44,855 nt of DNA from Sphingobium sp. C100 (GTDB lineage: Bacteria > Pseudomonadota > Alphaproteobacteria > Sphingomonadales > Sphingomonadaceae). Positions 31,839 through 40,154 of the stretch are shown piece after piece. Position numbers and translations under genes: made by a program. Position 1 is the first letter of the stretch, and the number at the start of each line of letters is the position of its first letter. The stretch is from contig NZ_AYOY01000150.1 in NCBI RefSeq assembly GCF_000508185.1, positions 1 to 44,855 of the forward strand. Direction: 5' to 3'. The notes beneath the pieces are model-generated. The model did not search any database and was not told where the DNA came from. It saw only the letters and a program-made list of their open reading frames with translations.

Positions 31839-32999
31839 ATGTCCGATCATAATCCAGGCCTGCGTCCCTGGCGCGATATCGCCCGCCGCCAATGCCGGCA
31901 GATCATGGTCGGCAATGTGCCGGTGGGCGGCGATGCGCCGGTCACGGTCCAGACCATGACCAACACGCCCACGCATGACGTGCGCGCGACCGTCGACCAG
32001 ATCCGCCGGTGCGAGGAAGTGGGCGTCGACATCATCCGGGTGTCCTGCCCGGACGAACCGTCCACCGCGGCGCTCAAGCAGATCGTCCGCGCCGCGCGCG
32101 TGCCGATCGTCGCGGACATTCATTTCCATTACAAGCGCGCGCTGGAAGCGGCCGATGCGGGCGCCGCCTGCCTGCGCATCAACCCCGGCAATATCGGGTC
32201 GGAAGCGCGGGTGAAGGAAGTGGTCGACGCGGCGAAGGCCAATGGCTGTTCGATCCGCATCGGCGTCAATGCGGGCAGTCTGGAAAAGGATCTGCTCGAA
32301 AAATATGGCGAGCCGTGCCCCGAAGCGCTGGTCGAAAGCGCGCTCGACCATATCAAGCTGCTCCAGGACCAGGATTTTCACGACTATAAGGTCGCGGTGA
32401 AGGCCAGCGACGTGTTCCTGGCCGTCGCCGCCTATATGCAACTCGCCGACGCGGTGGATTGTCCGCTGCATCTGGGCATCACCGAAGCGGGCGGGCTGAT
32501 CGGCGGCACGGTGAAAAGCGCGATCGGCATCGGCAACCTGCTCTGGGCCGGGATCGGCGACACGATCCGCGTGTCCCTGTCCGCCGAACCGGAAGAGGAA
32601 GTGCGGGTCGGCTATGAGATATTGAAGTCGCTCGGCATCCGCACGCGCGGGGTGAAGGTGATTTCCTGCCCGTCCTGCGCGCGCCAGGGATTCGACGTCA
32701 TCCGCACCGTGCAGGCGCTGGAGGAACGGCTCCAGCATATCCACACGCCCCTGTCGCTCTCGGTGCTGGGCTGCGTCGTGAACGGCCCCGGCGAAGCGCG
32801 CGAAACCGACATCGGCCTGACCGGCGGCGGCGCGGGCAAGCATATGGTCTATCTGTCGGGCGTCACCGACCATGTCATCCAGGACGCCGACATGGTCGAT
32901 CATATCGTCAAGCTGGTCGAGGCCAAGGCGGCCGAGATCGAAGCGGCGAAGCTGGAGGCTGAAAGCACCGACGCGGGCAAGGTAGAGGCGGCGGAGTAG
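31839..32999 (+). CDS. ispG: 4-hydroxy-3-methylbut-2-enyl diphosphate synthase
   Basis: A 386-aa iron-sulfur enzyme of the MEP isoprenoid pathway. It has '[36 protein letters not shown]', '[12 protein letters not shown]', '[32 protein letters not shown]', the cluster ligands in '[15 protein letters not shown]' (near residue 276) and '[21 protein letters not shown]' (near 310). The C-terminus ends in an Ala/Glu-rich helix (about 25 residues). ATG 31839 directly follows a terminator hairpin. Confidence 0.97.
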   Translation: MSDHNPGLRPWRDIARRQCRQIMVGNVPVGGDAPVTVQTMTNTPTHDVRATVDQIRRCEEVGVDIIRVSCPDEPSTAALKQIVRAARVPIVADIHFHYKRALEAADAGAACLRINPGNIGSEARVKEVVDAAKANGCSIRIGVNAGSLEKDLLEKYGEPCPEALVESALDHIKLLQDQDFHDYKVAVKASDVFLAVAAYMQLADAVDCPLHLGITEAGGLIGGTVKSAIGIGNLLWAGIGDTIRVSLSAEPEEEVRVGYEILKSLGIRTRGVKVISCPSCARQGFDVIRTVQALEERLQHIHTPLSLSVLGCVVNGPGEARETDIGLTGGGAGKHMVYLSGVTDHVIQDADMVDHIVKLVEAKAAEIEAAKLEAESTDAGKVEAAE

Positions 33000-33014
33000 G
33001 CCGGGGCGCTTACC

Positions 33015-33932
33015 ATGGATGGCCCGTCGCGCGGTTTCGCACTCCCCTTCGCCGTCTGCTGCATCGGCGTCGCGCTGTTTTCCGTCATGGATGCGGCGAT
33101 GAAGGGGCTGGGCCTGTCCATCGGGCTTTACAACGCCCTGTTCTGGCGCGCGCTCACCGGGACGTTGCTGGGGCTTGCGCTGATGCTGCTGACCCGCCAG
33201 CGCTGGCCCTCGCGTGGCGTGCTGCGCATCCATCTGCTGCGCGGAGTGGTGGTCGCGCTCATGGCGGCGCTGTTCTTCTGGGCGATCCTGCGCCTGCCGC
33301 TGGCCGAAGCGATCGCCTTGTCCTTCATCGCGCCGCTCATCGCGCTCTATCTCGCCGCGCTGCTGCTCAAGGAAAAGGTCGGGCGGCAGGCGATCGGCGC
33401 ATCGATGCTGGGGCTGGTCGGCGTGGCGGCGATCCTGTCGGGCCGGGTGCAGGGGCGTTATGAACCCGATGCGCTGCTGGGTGCGCTGGCCGTGCTGGGA
33501 TCGGCCGTGCTGTTCGCCTGGAATCTCATCATCCAGCGGCAACAGGCGCAGCTTGCCTCGCCGATCGAGGTCGCCTTCTTCCAGCATCTTGTCATGCTGG
33601 GCGTGTTCGCGACCGCCGCGCCCTTCTGGGCCGCGCTGCCGCCGCCCGGCGCGGTTTGGCTGATCGGCCTGGCCGCGATCCTGGCCTTCACCTCGCTTGC
33701 CGCGCTGGCCTGGGCCTATGCGCGGGCGGAGGCGCAAAGGCTGATCCCGGTCGAATATAGCGCGTTCGTCTGGGCCGCGATCATCGGTTGGCTGGCCTTT
33801 GGCGAGCGAGTCACGCCGACGACGGTCGCGGGCGCCTTGCTGATCGTCGCCGGCTGCCTTATCGCGGCGCGCTCGAACCGGGCGGCCATCGCCGATTATG
33901 ATGGCGCCCATGTGGAAGCGGGAACGGCATGA
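33015..33932 (+). CDS. EamA/DMT-family membrane transporter
   Basis: A 305-aa inner-membrane protein with ten predicted hydrophobic helices in two EamA repeats: 'VCCIGVALFSVMDAAMKGLGLSIGLYNALFWRALTGTLLGL', 'RGVVVALMAALFFWAILRLPLAEAIALSFIAPLIALYLAALLL' and 'EYSAFVWAAIIGWLAFGERVTPTTVAGALLIVAGCLIAAR'. A drug/metabolite exporter; the substrate cannot be told. It overlaps the GNAT gene by 4 bp (ATGA). Confidence 0.92.
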   Translation: MDGPSRGFALPFAVCCIGVALFSVMDAAMKGLGLSIGLYNALFWRALTGTLLGLALMLLTRQRWPSRGVLRIHLLRGVVVALMAALFFWAILRLPLAEAIALSFIAPLIALYLAALLLKEKVGRQAIGASMLGLVGVAAILSGRVQGRYEPDALLGALAVLGSAVLFAWNLIIQRQQAQLASPIEVAFFQHLVMLGVFATAAPFWAALPPPGAVWLIGLAAILAFTSLAALAWAYARAEAQRLIPVEYSAFVWAAIIGWLAFGERVTPTTVAGALLIVAGCLIAARSNRAAIADYDGAHVEAGTA

Positions 33933-34411
33933 CCGACATCATCATTCGCGAAGCACAGGCCGAGGATATCGGCACCATCCATGACTTCATCCGGGCGCTG
34001 GCCGATTATGAACGGCTGGCCGGGGAAGTGAAGGCCGACCGCGAGACGCTGGCGCGCTATCTGTTCGGGCCGCGTCCGATGGCCGAAGTGCTGATCGCCG
34101 AGCATGAGGGCGCGCCGGTCGGCTTCGCCCTTTTCTTTCACAATTTCTCGACCTTCGAAGGCCGGCCCGGCCTGTATCTGGAGGATTTGTTCGTCCTGCC
34201 AGAAGCGCGCGGACTGGGGGCGGGCAAGGGGCTGCTCGCGCGCCTCGCCCAACTGGCGATCGCGCGCGACTGCGCCCGGCTGGAATGGTCGGTGCTCGAC
34301 TGGAACGAGCCGTCGATCGCCTTTTACCGCGCGCTGGGCGCGCGGGCGATGGACGAATGGACGGTGCAGCGCGTCGACGGCAAGGTGCTGGCGCGCCTGG
34401 CCGCGCTTTAG
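33929..34411 (+). CDS. GNAT-family N-acetyltransferase
   Basis: A 160-aa acetyltransferase: 'IIIREAQAEDIGTIHDFIRALADYERL', 'APVGFALFFHNFSTFEGRPGLYLEDLFVLPEARGLGAGKGLLARLAQLA' (acetyl-CoA binding loop) and 'LEWSVLDWNEPSIAFYRALGARAMDEWTVQRV'. This is the diamine (spermidine/thialysine) acetyltransferase-like subgroup by its 'FFHNFSTFxGRPGxYLEDLFV' pattern. Coupled to the EamA gene. Confidence 0.93.
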   Translation: MTDIIIREAQAEDIGTIHDFIRALADYERLAGEVKADRETLARYLFGPRPMAEVLIAEHEGAPVGFALFFHNFSTFEGRPGLYLEDLFVLPEARGLGAGKGLLARLAQLAIARDCARLEWSVLDWNEPSIAFYRALGARAMDEWTVQRVDGKVLARLAAL

Positions 34412-34554
34412 TTTTTGCGACCCTCTATGCTGACGAACAGCAGCACGGCGGCAAAGGCGCCCATGGCGACGAGGACCATGGCGGGATAATAAGCGCGATC
34501 ATGGGGCGGCTCCTTTCCACCCCCTGATGCGCCCGCGAGCGTCACGCCTGCCAT
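34408..34554 (-). CDS. Possible 48-aa single-span membrane protein
   Basis: Reads MAGVTLAGASGGGKEPPHDR, AYYPAMVLVAMGAFAAVLLF, VSIEGRKN: a short soluble N-terminus, one transmembrane helix and a basic tail. No clear ribosome-binding site. The frame stays open upstream to 34668, but only through a copy of the dispersed repeat, so 34554 is the sensible start. Its stop overlaps the GNAT stop by 3 bp. It may or may not be expressed. Confidence 0.42.
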   Translation of the reverse strand: MAGVTLAGASGGGKEPPHDRAYYPAMVLVAMGAFAAVLLFVSIEGRKN

Positions 34555-34575
34555 AAGGGTTGATACGGACCCTGG

Positions 34576-34677
34576 AGCGCGCTGCGTCAAAGCGGACGCA
34601 GGTCGCGCGCTCCAAGCTTTTGTTGTCGCATCGTTTTGAGCGGAAAACCGGTTCCCACTTTTCCGCACGACGCTCTA
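34576..34677. repeat. Dispersed palindromic repeat, copy 2
   Basis: Same 102-bp element as 13008-13109, about 90% identical by eye, in the same orientation. It lies in the gap between the small membrane ORF and ftsK. GAGCGCGCTGCGT and GGAAAACCGGTTCC are conserved in both copies. Confidence 0.85.
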
Positions 34678-34765
34678 AGAGACGAGCCGGGAGCGTCGGG
34701 CTTGACGCGGACTCGCCCCCGGAGGCATTGTGCCGATACGGAACATTTGGGGGACAGAGACTAGC

Positions 34766-37087
34766 ATGGCCGTCGGCCGCACCGTGAAACGCTCGCCGGA
34801 ATGGCGCGAAATGCTCAAGCGCAGCCTCATTCGCAGCGGCGCGCTGATCGGCGCGATCGCGCTCATGCTGGCGACATTGTTCCTGGCGCTGGCATTGCTG
34901 AGCTATGCGCCGAGCGATCCGTCGATGAATACGGTCGCGGGCGATCATGTCGCCAACATCATGGCTACGCCCGGCGCCTGGGCGGCCGATTTCCTGCTGT
35001 GGCTGCTGGGCGTGCCGGTGGCGCTGATCCTGCCGCTGATGGCGGTCACCGCCCGCCGCCTGTGGGGCGACCAGGATATGGGCGGATGGAAGGCGCAGTT
35101 CGGCAAATGCCTGTTCGGCATCATCCTGATCGGTGTCGCGCTCGCCCTGTTCCAGACCGATCCGCTGGTCGGCCTGCCCGCCGGCTGGGGCGGGCTTATC
35201 GGCATGGTCACTGCCAAGGGGATCGCCAGCCTGGCCATGCAGGCGCCGGCTGCCGCGCCGTGGATCAAGGGCGGGCTGATCGTCGCCGCGCTGATCGCGG
35301 GCCTGTTCACCTGCTATCGCAGCCTTGCGCTGGAAAAGCCGATCATCGCGCTGCGCCGCCCCTCCCTGCCGAAGCTCAGCATCCCGCGCCCCAGCCTGCC
35401 CTTCGCCGGCGGCGGGGCGGTGGAGGATGAAGGGGAAGACAATGGCACTGCCGAGCGCGTGATCGCGCCGCGCAAGCAGGTGTCGAACGAACCCAAGCCG
35501 CCGATCACCATCCAGGCCCCCAAGGCTGCGCCGGTTCAGCGCGCGATGGCGCCGGTGAGCCAGGATGACCTGTTCGGCAACAGCTCCCTGCCCTCCCCCG
35601 ACCTGCTCAACCCGGTGCCTGTCAACCAGGGCGGCAAGATCGACAAGGCGGCGCTGGAGCGCAATGCGCGGCTGCTCGAATCCGTGCTCGACGACTTTCA
35701 TGTGAAGGGCAATATCGTCGAGGTGCGGCCCGGTCCGGTCGTCACCATGTATGAGCTGGAACCTGCGCCGGGCATAAAGGCCAGCCGCGTGATCGCGCTG
35801 GCCGACGATATCGCCCGCAACATGTCCGCGCTCTCGGCCCGTGTCGCGACGATTCCGGGTCGCACCGTCATCGGCATCGAATTGCCCAACGCCAATCGCG
35901 AGGGCGTGTCTTTCCGCGAACTCATCACCAGCGAACAGTTCATGCAGGACGCGACCCTGCCGATCATTCTGGGCAAGAATATCTCGGGCGAGCCGATCAT
36001 CGCCGATCTGGCGCCGATGCCGCATCTGCTGATCGCGGGCACGACCGGTTCGGGCAAGTCGGTGGGCCTCAATGCGATGATCCTCTCGCTGCTCTACCGG
36101 ATGACGCCGGATCAGCTGCGCCTCATCATGATCGATCCCAAGATGCTGGAACTGTCGACCTATGATGACATTCCGCATCTCCTCTCGCCGGTAGTGACCG
36201 AACCGAACAAGGCGATCCGTGCGCTTAAATGGGCGGTGGAGCAGATGGAGGACCGCTATCGCATGATGGCGTCCATTTCCGTCCGCAACCTGGCCAATTA
36301 CAATGAAAAGGTCCGCGCCGCGAAGGCCAAGGGCAAGCCGCTCGGCCGGCGGGTCCAGACCGGCTATGATCCCGAGAACGGCAAGCCGATCTACGAGGAA
36401 GAACAGCTCGATTTCCAGCCGCTGCCGCAGATCGTGGTGGTGGTGGACGAGCTGGCCGACCTGATGATGACGGCGGGCAAGGAAGTCGAATTCCTGATCC
36501 AGCGGCTGGCGCAAAAGGCGCGGGCGGCGGGCATCCACCTGATCCTGGCGACGCAGCGCCCGTCGGTCGACGTCATCACCGGCGTCATCAAGGCGAATCT
36601 GCCGACCCGCATCAGCTTCTTCGTCACGTCAAAGATCGACAGCCGCACCATATTGGGCGAACAGGGCGCCGAACAGCTGCTGGGCAAGGGCGACATGCTC
36701 TATATGCATGGCGGCAAGGGGCTGACCCGCGTCCATGGGCCGTTCGTGTCGGACGACGAAGTGCGCGTGGTCGCGGACCATTGGCGCGCGCAGGGCCAGC
36801 CCGATTATATCTCCGCCGTGACCGAGGAACCGGAAGAGGGCAGCTTCGCGCTCGACGGCGTCGACCTGGGCGACGACAGCCCGGATGCCCAGCTGTTCCG
36901 CAAGGCGTGCCAGTTGGTCTTCGAAAACCAGAAGGCATCGACCAGCTGGCTCCAGCGGCAATTGCGCGTCGGTTACAACAGCGCCGCGCGCCTGATCGAG
37001 CGGATGGAGGAGGAAGGGCTGGTCGGCCCGCCCAACCATGTCGGCCGCCGCGAAGTGCTGCGCGACGAAAATGGCAATCCGCTCTGA
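34766..37087 (+). CDS. ftsK: DNA translocase FtsK
   Basis: A 773-aa divisome ATPase that pumps DNA at the septum and helps dimer resolution. Four hydrophobic helices lie in residues about 20-190 ('LIGAIALMLATLFLALALLSYAP', 'AWAADFLLWLLGVPVALILPLMAV'), then a linker, then the motor with Walker A 'LLIAGTTGSGKSVGLNAMI' near residue 423, Walker B 'IVVVVDELADLMM' and 'HLILATQRPSVDVITGVIKANLPTRISFFV'. A C-terminal gamma winged helix ('STSWLQRQLRVGYNSAARLIERMEEEGLVGP') follows. ATG 34766 is chosen over 34730 because homology starts there; no strong ribosome-binding site is seen. Confidence 0.97.
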   Translation: MAVGRTVKRSPEWREMLKRSLIRSGALIGAIALMLATLFLALALLSYAPSDPSMNTVAGDHVANIMATPGAWAADFLLWLLGVPVALILPLMAVTARRLWGDQDMGGWKAQFGKCLFGIILIGVALALFQTDPLVGLPAGWGGLIGMVTAKGIASLAMQAPAAAPWIKGGLIVAALIAGLFTCYRSLALEKPIIALRRPSLPKLSIPRPSLPFAGGGAVEDEGEDNGTAERVIAPRKQVSNEPKPPITIQAPKAAPVQRAMAPVSQDDLFGNSSLPSPDLLNPVPVNQGGKIDKAALERNARLLESVLDDFHVKGNIVEVRPGPVVTMYELEPAPGIKASRVIALADDIARNMSALSARVATIPGRTVIGIELPNANREGVSFRELITSEQFMQDATLPIILGKNISGEPIIADLAPMPHLLIAGTTGSGKSVGLNAMILSLLYRMTPDQLRLIMIDPKMLELSTYDDIPHLLSPVVTEPNKAIRALKWAVEQMEDRYRMMASISVRNLANYNEKVRAAKAKGKPLGRRVQTGYDPENGKPIYEEEQLDFQPLPQIVVVVDELADLMMTAGKEVEFLIQRLAQKARAAGIHLILATQRPSVDVITGVIKANLPTRISFFVTSKIDSRTILGEQGAEQLLGKGDMLYMHGGKGLTRVHGPFVSDDEVRVVADHWRAQGQPDYISAVTEEPEEGSFALDGVDLGDDSPDAQLFRKACQLVFENQKASTSWLQRQLRVGYNSAARLIERMEEEGLVGPPNHVGRREVLRDENGNPL

Positions 37088-37105
37088 ATTGCGGAAAAGC
37101 GAGGT

Positions 37106-37124
37106 GGTTGCATGTCATGCAATC
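37106..37124 (+). promoter_or_regulatory. Inverted repeat upstream of small RNA candidate B
   Basis: TTGCATG-t-CATGCAA is a perfect 15-bp palindrome (37108-37122) within 37106-37124, the counterpart of 30129-30147. The distance to TTCGCATTTGC is identical in both copies. Confidence 0.5.
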
Positions 37125-37147
37125 GTCATTTCGCCCTTCGCATTTGC

Positions 37148-37240
37148 AGCAATGCGCGCGCGGCGGCATATCGAACGGGCCTTTCAGGCATCCTCTCCTA
37201 AAAACTTTCCGGGCCGGTCTTCGTGATCGGCCCTTTTTTT
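37148..37240 (+). ncRNA. Candidate trans-acting small RNA, copy B
   Basis: Lies in the 296-bp gap between ftsK and lolA. It shares with copy A an uninterrupted 31-nt block (37173-37203; GAACGGGCCTTTCAGGCATC, then CTCTCCTAAAA) and the same spacing back to the core and inverted repeat. Predicted order: hairpin GCCT-ttc-AGGC, exposed ATCCTCTCCT (37190-37199), terminator. The terminators differ in sequence but keep the same position and a TTCx loop, which argues for selection on RNA structure. The 5' end is estimated. It could alternatively be an elaborate ftsK terminator. Confidence 0.62.
37211..37240 (+). terminator. Rho-independent terminator of small RNA B (and possibly ftsK)
   Basis: GGGCCGGTC-ttcgt-GATCGGCCC forms a 9-bp stem (one G-U pair), followed by seven T residues (37234-37240). 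Confidence 0.92.
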
Positions 37241-37383
37241 GTGCCGTCATTTGGGGGCGTGCCGCGGGTTTGCGCCTCACTTCGCGCGGCGAATCCTTGC
37301 AATTTCGGAACGAGAGGGTTCACAGCGGGTTCAAGCCCGACCCTTTAGTCCCCGTCCCCTAAGGAATAACCGGAGATGACGCC

Positions 37384-38022
37384 ATGAAGCGCATGTTTGC
37401 GCCCCTTGTGCTGGCCCTTGCCGCCGCGCCGCTGGTCGTGCCGACCCTGCCCGCCGCCGCCCAGCAGGGCCAGTCCGACCTTGCCAGGGTCAATGCCTAT
37501 ATCCGCGCGGTCACCACCATGACCGCCGATTTCAGCCAGACGGATCGCAATGGCCAGACGTTGACCGGCAAGCTGACCCTGAAGCAGCCGGGCAAGATAC
37601 GCTTTCAATATCAGAAGGGCGTGCCGCTGCTGATCGTGGGCGACGGCAAGGCGCTGACGGTCATCGACTATGAGGTGCGGCAGGTGCAGCGCTGGCCGAT
37701 CGGCAATTCGCCGCTGGGCGCGCTGATCGATCCGTCCAAGGATCTGTCGAAATTCGGCAAGGTGATCCCGACCGGCGATCCGTCGATCCTGTCGGTCGAG
37801 GCGCGCGATCCCAAGCGCCCCGAATTTGGCACCATCACCATGATCTTCAAGCGCGATGCGAGCAGTCCCGCGGGCCTGCAACTTTATGGCTGGGTGGCGC
37901 TTGATTCGCAGAACAACCGGACGGCGGTGCGGCTGAGCAACCAGCTTTATGGCGTGCAGGTGGCCGATTCCGCCTTTCGCTGGACCGATCCGCGTCCCCG
38001 TGGACGATCGGCCGGGGGCTGA
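37384..38022 (+). CDS. lolA: LolA-family outer-membrane lipoprotein carrier protein
   Basis: A 212-aa periplasmic protein. The signal peptide is MKRMFAPLVLALAAAPLVVP, TLPAAAQ. The LolA fold is shown by 'DLARVNAYIRAVTTMTADFSQTDRNGQTLTGKLTLKQPGKIRFQYQKGVPLLIVGDGKALTVIDYEVRQVQRWPI'. It moves lipoproteins from LolCDE to the outer membrane. ATG 37384 is used because ATG 37376 reads only three codons (ATG ACG CCA) before a TGA that overlaps the lolA start. ftsK-lolA order is common in Proteobacteria. Confidence 0.94.
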   Translation: MKRMFAPLVLALAAAPLVVPTLPAAAQQGQSDLARVNAYIRAVTTMTADFSQTDRNGQTLTGKLTLKQPGKIRFQYQKGVPLLIVGDGKALTVIDYEVRQVQRWPIGNSPLGALIDPSKDLSKFGKVIPTGDPSILSVEARDPKRPEFGTITMIFKRDASSPAGLQLYGWVALDSQNNRTAVRLSNQLYGVQVADSAFRWTDPRPRGRSAGG

Positions 38023-38277
38023 TCCGAGCGCCCCGGGCGACGAGCGGAAAAACTTTCCCTTCCGTTCATCTGCCGCTCATATCCGGGGCGCTAATCAGAA
38101 ACCCACGGCGAGAGGCAAAACCGGGATTTCCCCCCTGTTACCCGGTCCCCATCTCCCGCCGCGAAGCGCTTCAAGGGCGCGATCGAGACCCCCGTTCCAC
38201 GCCCCCGGAGCGGGGGTCTTACTTTGTCGGCCATGGCGCCTCCGACGCTTGCGCGCGCGCGCGCGGCCTCCTAGGGC
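38023..38277. other. Structured lolA-xth intergenic region
   Basis: A 255-bp gap. It holds an ACCGGG...CCCGGT inverted repeat with a C-rich loop, the palindrome GAAGCGCTTC, a strong hairpin at 38186-38219 and a (GC)7 tract at 38251-38265. It may hide a small RNA, but there is no second copy to compare. Confidence 0.35.
38186..38219 (+). terminator. Terminator downstream of lolA
   Basis: AGACCCCCG and CGGGGGTCT form a perfect 9-bp stem around a 16-nt loop, followed by TACTTTG, a weak T tract. Confidence 0.6.
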
Positions 38278-38283
38278 ATGGCC

Positions 38284-39081
38284 ATGGCCGACACGCTCTC
38301 CATTTGCTCCTGGAACATCAACAGCGTCCGCGCGCGGATCGACATCGTCGAACAGCTGTTGCGGCAGGAAGCGCCCGACATATTATGCCTTCAGGAAACC
38401 AAGGTGGTGAACGAGACCTTCCCCACCGACATGTTCCGGCGGCTGGGCTATGTGCATCAGGTGCTGAACGGCCAGCGGATGCATCATGGCGTGGCGATCA
38501 TGAGCAAGGTGCCGGTCCATGAGGATGACCGGTTCGACTGGCAGGCCAATGGCGAAGCGCGCCATGTCGGCGTGCGGCTCGACAATGGCGTGCGGATCGA
38601 GAATGTCTATGTGCCCGCCGGCGGCGACGTGCCCGACCGGACGGTCAATCCGAAATTCGGGCAGAAGCTCGATTTCCTGGAGCGGATGATTCAATGGTCG
38701 AGCGCGCTCGACGCCAAGCCGACCATATTGACCGGGGACTTCAACATCGCCCCGCTCGAATGCGATGTGTGGAGCCACAAGCAGCTGCTCGACGTCGTCA
38801 GCCATACGCCGATCGAATGCGAGATATTGGGGCGCCTCCAGGCGTCGAACGACTGGGTCGATATCGGCCGCCATTTCCACCCCGCCCCGGCCCGCCTCTA
38901 TACCTGGTGGAGCTATCGCGCGAAGGATTGGGTCGCATCCGATCGTGGTCGCCGGCTCGACCATATGTGGATGACGCGCGATGTCGCGGACCGGGCGGTC
39001 GGCCACCGGGTGATCGAACCGGCGCGCAGCTGGGTGAAGCCGTCCGACCATATCCCGATAATCACGGACTTCGCCTTCTGA
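38284..39081 (+). CDS. xth: Exodeoxyribonuclease III
   Basis: A 265-aa AP endonuclease/3' exonuclease of base-excision repair. It has 'LSICSWNINSVRARID', 'PDILCLQETKV' with the metal-binding Glu, 'GVRIENVYVPAGGD', 'ILTGDFNIAPLECDVW', 'RLYTWWSYRAKDW', 'RRLDHMWMT' and the terminal catalytic 'WVKPSDHIPIITDF'. ATG 38284 has AGGG 7 nt upstream; an in-frame ATG at 38278 would be too close. Its stop overlaps the ribA ATG by 1 bp. Confidence 0.95.
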   Translation: MADTLSICSWNINSVRARIDIVEQLLRQEAPDILCLQETKVVNETFPTDMFRRLGYVHQVLNGQRMHHGVAIMSKVPVHEDDRFDWQANGEARHVGVRLDNGVRIENVYVPAGGDVPDRTVNPKFGQKLDFLERMIQWSSALDAKPTILTGDFNIAPLECDVWSHKQLLDVVSHTPIECEILGRLQASNDWVDIGRHFHPAPARLYTWWSYRAKDWVASDRGRRLDHMWMTRDVADRAVGHRVIEPARSWVKPSDHIPIITDFAF

Positions 39082-40154
39082 TGCCCGGCCCGGCCATGGC
39101 CCGCAACGCCGCGCGCGCCATCGATGCGCTGCGCCGGGGCTGGGCGGTGCGCCTGAGCGCGCCGGACGGTGCGATCCGGCTGATGGCGGTCGAGGGGGCG
39201 GACGCTGTCACGCTGGATGGCTTCGATCCCGACAACGAAGCCGACATCCTGATCTCCGCCGCGCGCGCCGAAACATTGAAGCTTGCCAACCAGTTGGCGG
39301 CGGCCGATCCCGACCGGCCGGTGCTGGTCGAACGCGCGCCCTGGATCGACGCGGATGTCGCCATGAGCATCGCCGATCCGGTGATGGATCTGGCGTCGCC
39401 GCTCAAGGGGCCGTTTCGCGCGCGCGCGCTGCCCGCACCGCTGGCGGCCAAGGCGGCGCTGCACCTTGCCCGGGTGGCCGGCATCCTCCCGGCCTATTTC
39501 CTGCTCCAGGGCGATGGTCCGGTCGAAACGGAACTCAGCGCCGACGATGTCGCCGCCTATGACGATGCCGTCCATCTCGCCATCGCCACCCGCGCCCGCC
39601 TGCCGGTGTCGGCGAGCGAGACGGGCGAGATCGTCGCCTTCCGCAGCCCCGACGAACCGCGCGAGCATGTCGCGCTGATCGTCGGCCGGCGCGACGGGTC
39701 GCCGCCCGTGGTGCGCATCCACAGCGAGTGCCTGACCGGCGACGTGCTGGGGTCGCTCAAATGCGATTGCGGGCCGCAGCTTCACCAGGCGCTGCACCAG
39801 ATGGCGGACGCGCCCTGGGGCATCCTTCTCTATCTGCGTCAGGAAGGGCGCGGCATCGGCCTCGTCAACAAGCTGCGCGCCTATGCGTTGCAGGACCAGG
39901 GGTTCGACACCGTCGACGCCAATGTGCGGCTGGGCTTTGCCATCGATGCGCGCGATTTTTCGGTCGCGGGGCGGATGCTCGACCTGCTGGGCGTGGGCAC
40001 GGTGCGCCTTTTGACCAACAATCCCGACAAGGTCGCGGGGCTGGAGGCGGCCGGCATCAAGGTCACGGAACGGCTGCCGATCATCCTGCCCGCCAACCCG
40101 CATAATGAACGCTATCTCGCCACCAAGCGCGACCGCACCGGCCATCAGCTATGA
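39081..40154 (+). CDS. ribA: GTP cyclohydrolase II
   Basis: A 357-aa enzyme for the first step of riboflavin synthesis. The C-terminal RibA domain (from about 165) has the zinc ligands in 'IHSECLTGDVLGSLKCDCGPQL' (Cys near 217, 228, 230), then 'LYLRQEGRGIGLVNKLRAYALQDQGFDTVDAN' and 'LLTNNPDKVAGLEAAGIKVTERLP'. It is longer than E. coli RibA (about 196 aa). The extra N-terminal region of about 160 residues resembles neither a complete RibB nor another domain I can name ('RAIDALRRGWAVRLSAPDGAIRLMAVEGADAVTLDGF'). Starts at the last base of xth. Confidence 0.94.
   Translation: MPGPAMARNAARAIDALRRGWAVRLSAPDGAIRLMAVEGADAVTLDGFDPDNEADILISAARAETLKLANQLAAADPDRPVLVERAPWIDADVAMSIADPVMDLASPLKGPFRARALPAPLAAKAALHLARVAGILPAYFLLQGDGPVETELSADDVAAYDDAVHLAIATRARLPVSASETGEIVAFRSPDEPREHVALIVGRRDGSPPVVRIHSECLTGDVLGSLKCDCGPQLHQALHQMADAPWGILLYLRQEGRGIGLVNKLRAYALQDQGFDTVDANVRLGFAIDARDFSVAGRMLDLLGVGTVRLLTNNPDKVAGLEAAGIKVTERLPIILPANPHNERYLATKRDRTGHQL

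Noticed and set aside
37318..37332. GTTC-N7-GTTC (LexA-like) upstream of lolA
   Set aside because: It matches the spacing rule, but the spacer is GC-rich, it overlaps no promoter I can see, and lolA has no DNA-damage role. About half a match is expected by chance in a window of this size.
37376..37387. Three-codon mini-cistron (ATG ACG CCA TGA) overlapping the lolA start
   Set aside because: Such short overlaps arise easily by chance, and nothing shows it is translated.
38251..38265. (GC)7 tract before xth
   Set aside because: It could adopt Z-DNA or vary in length, but it lies outside the gene and short GC runs are common in this composition.
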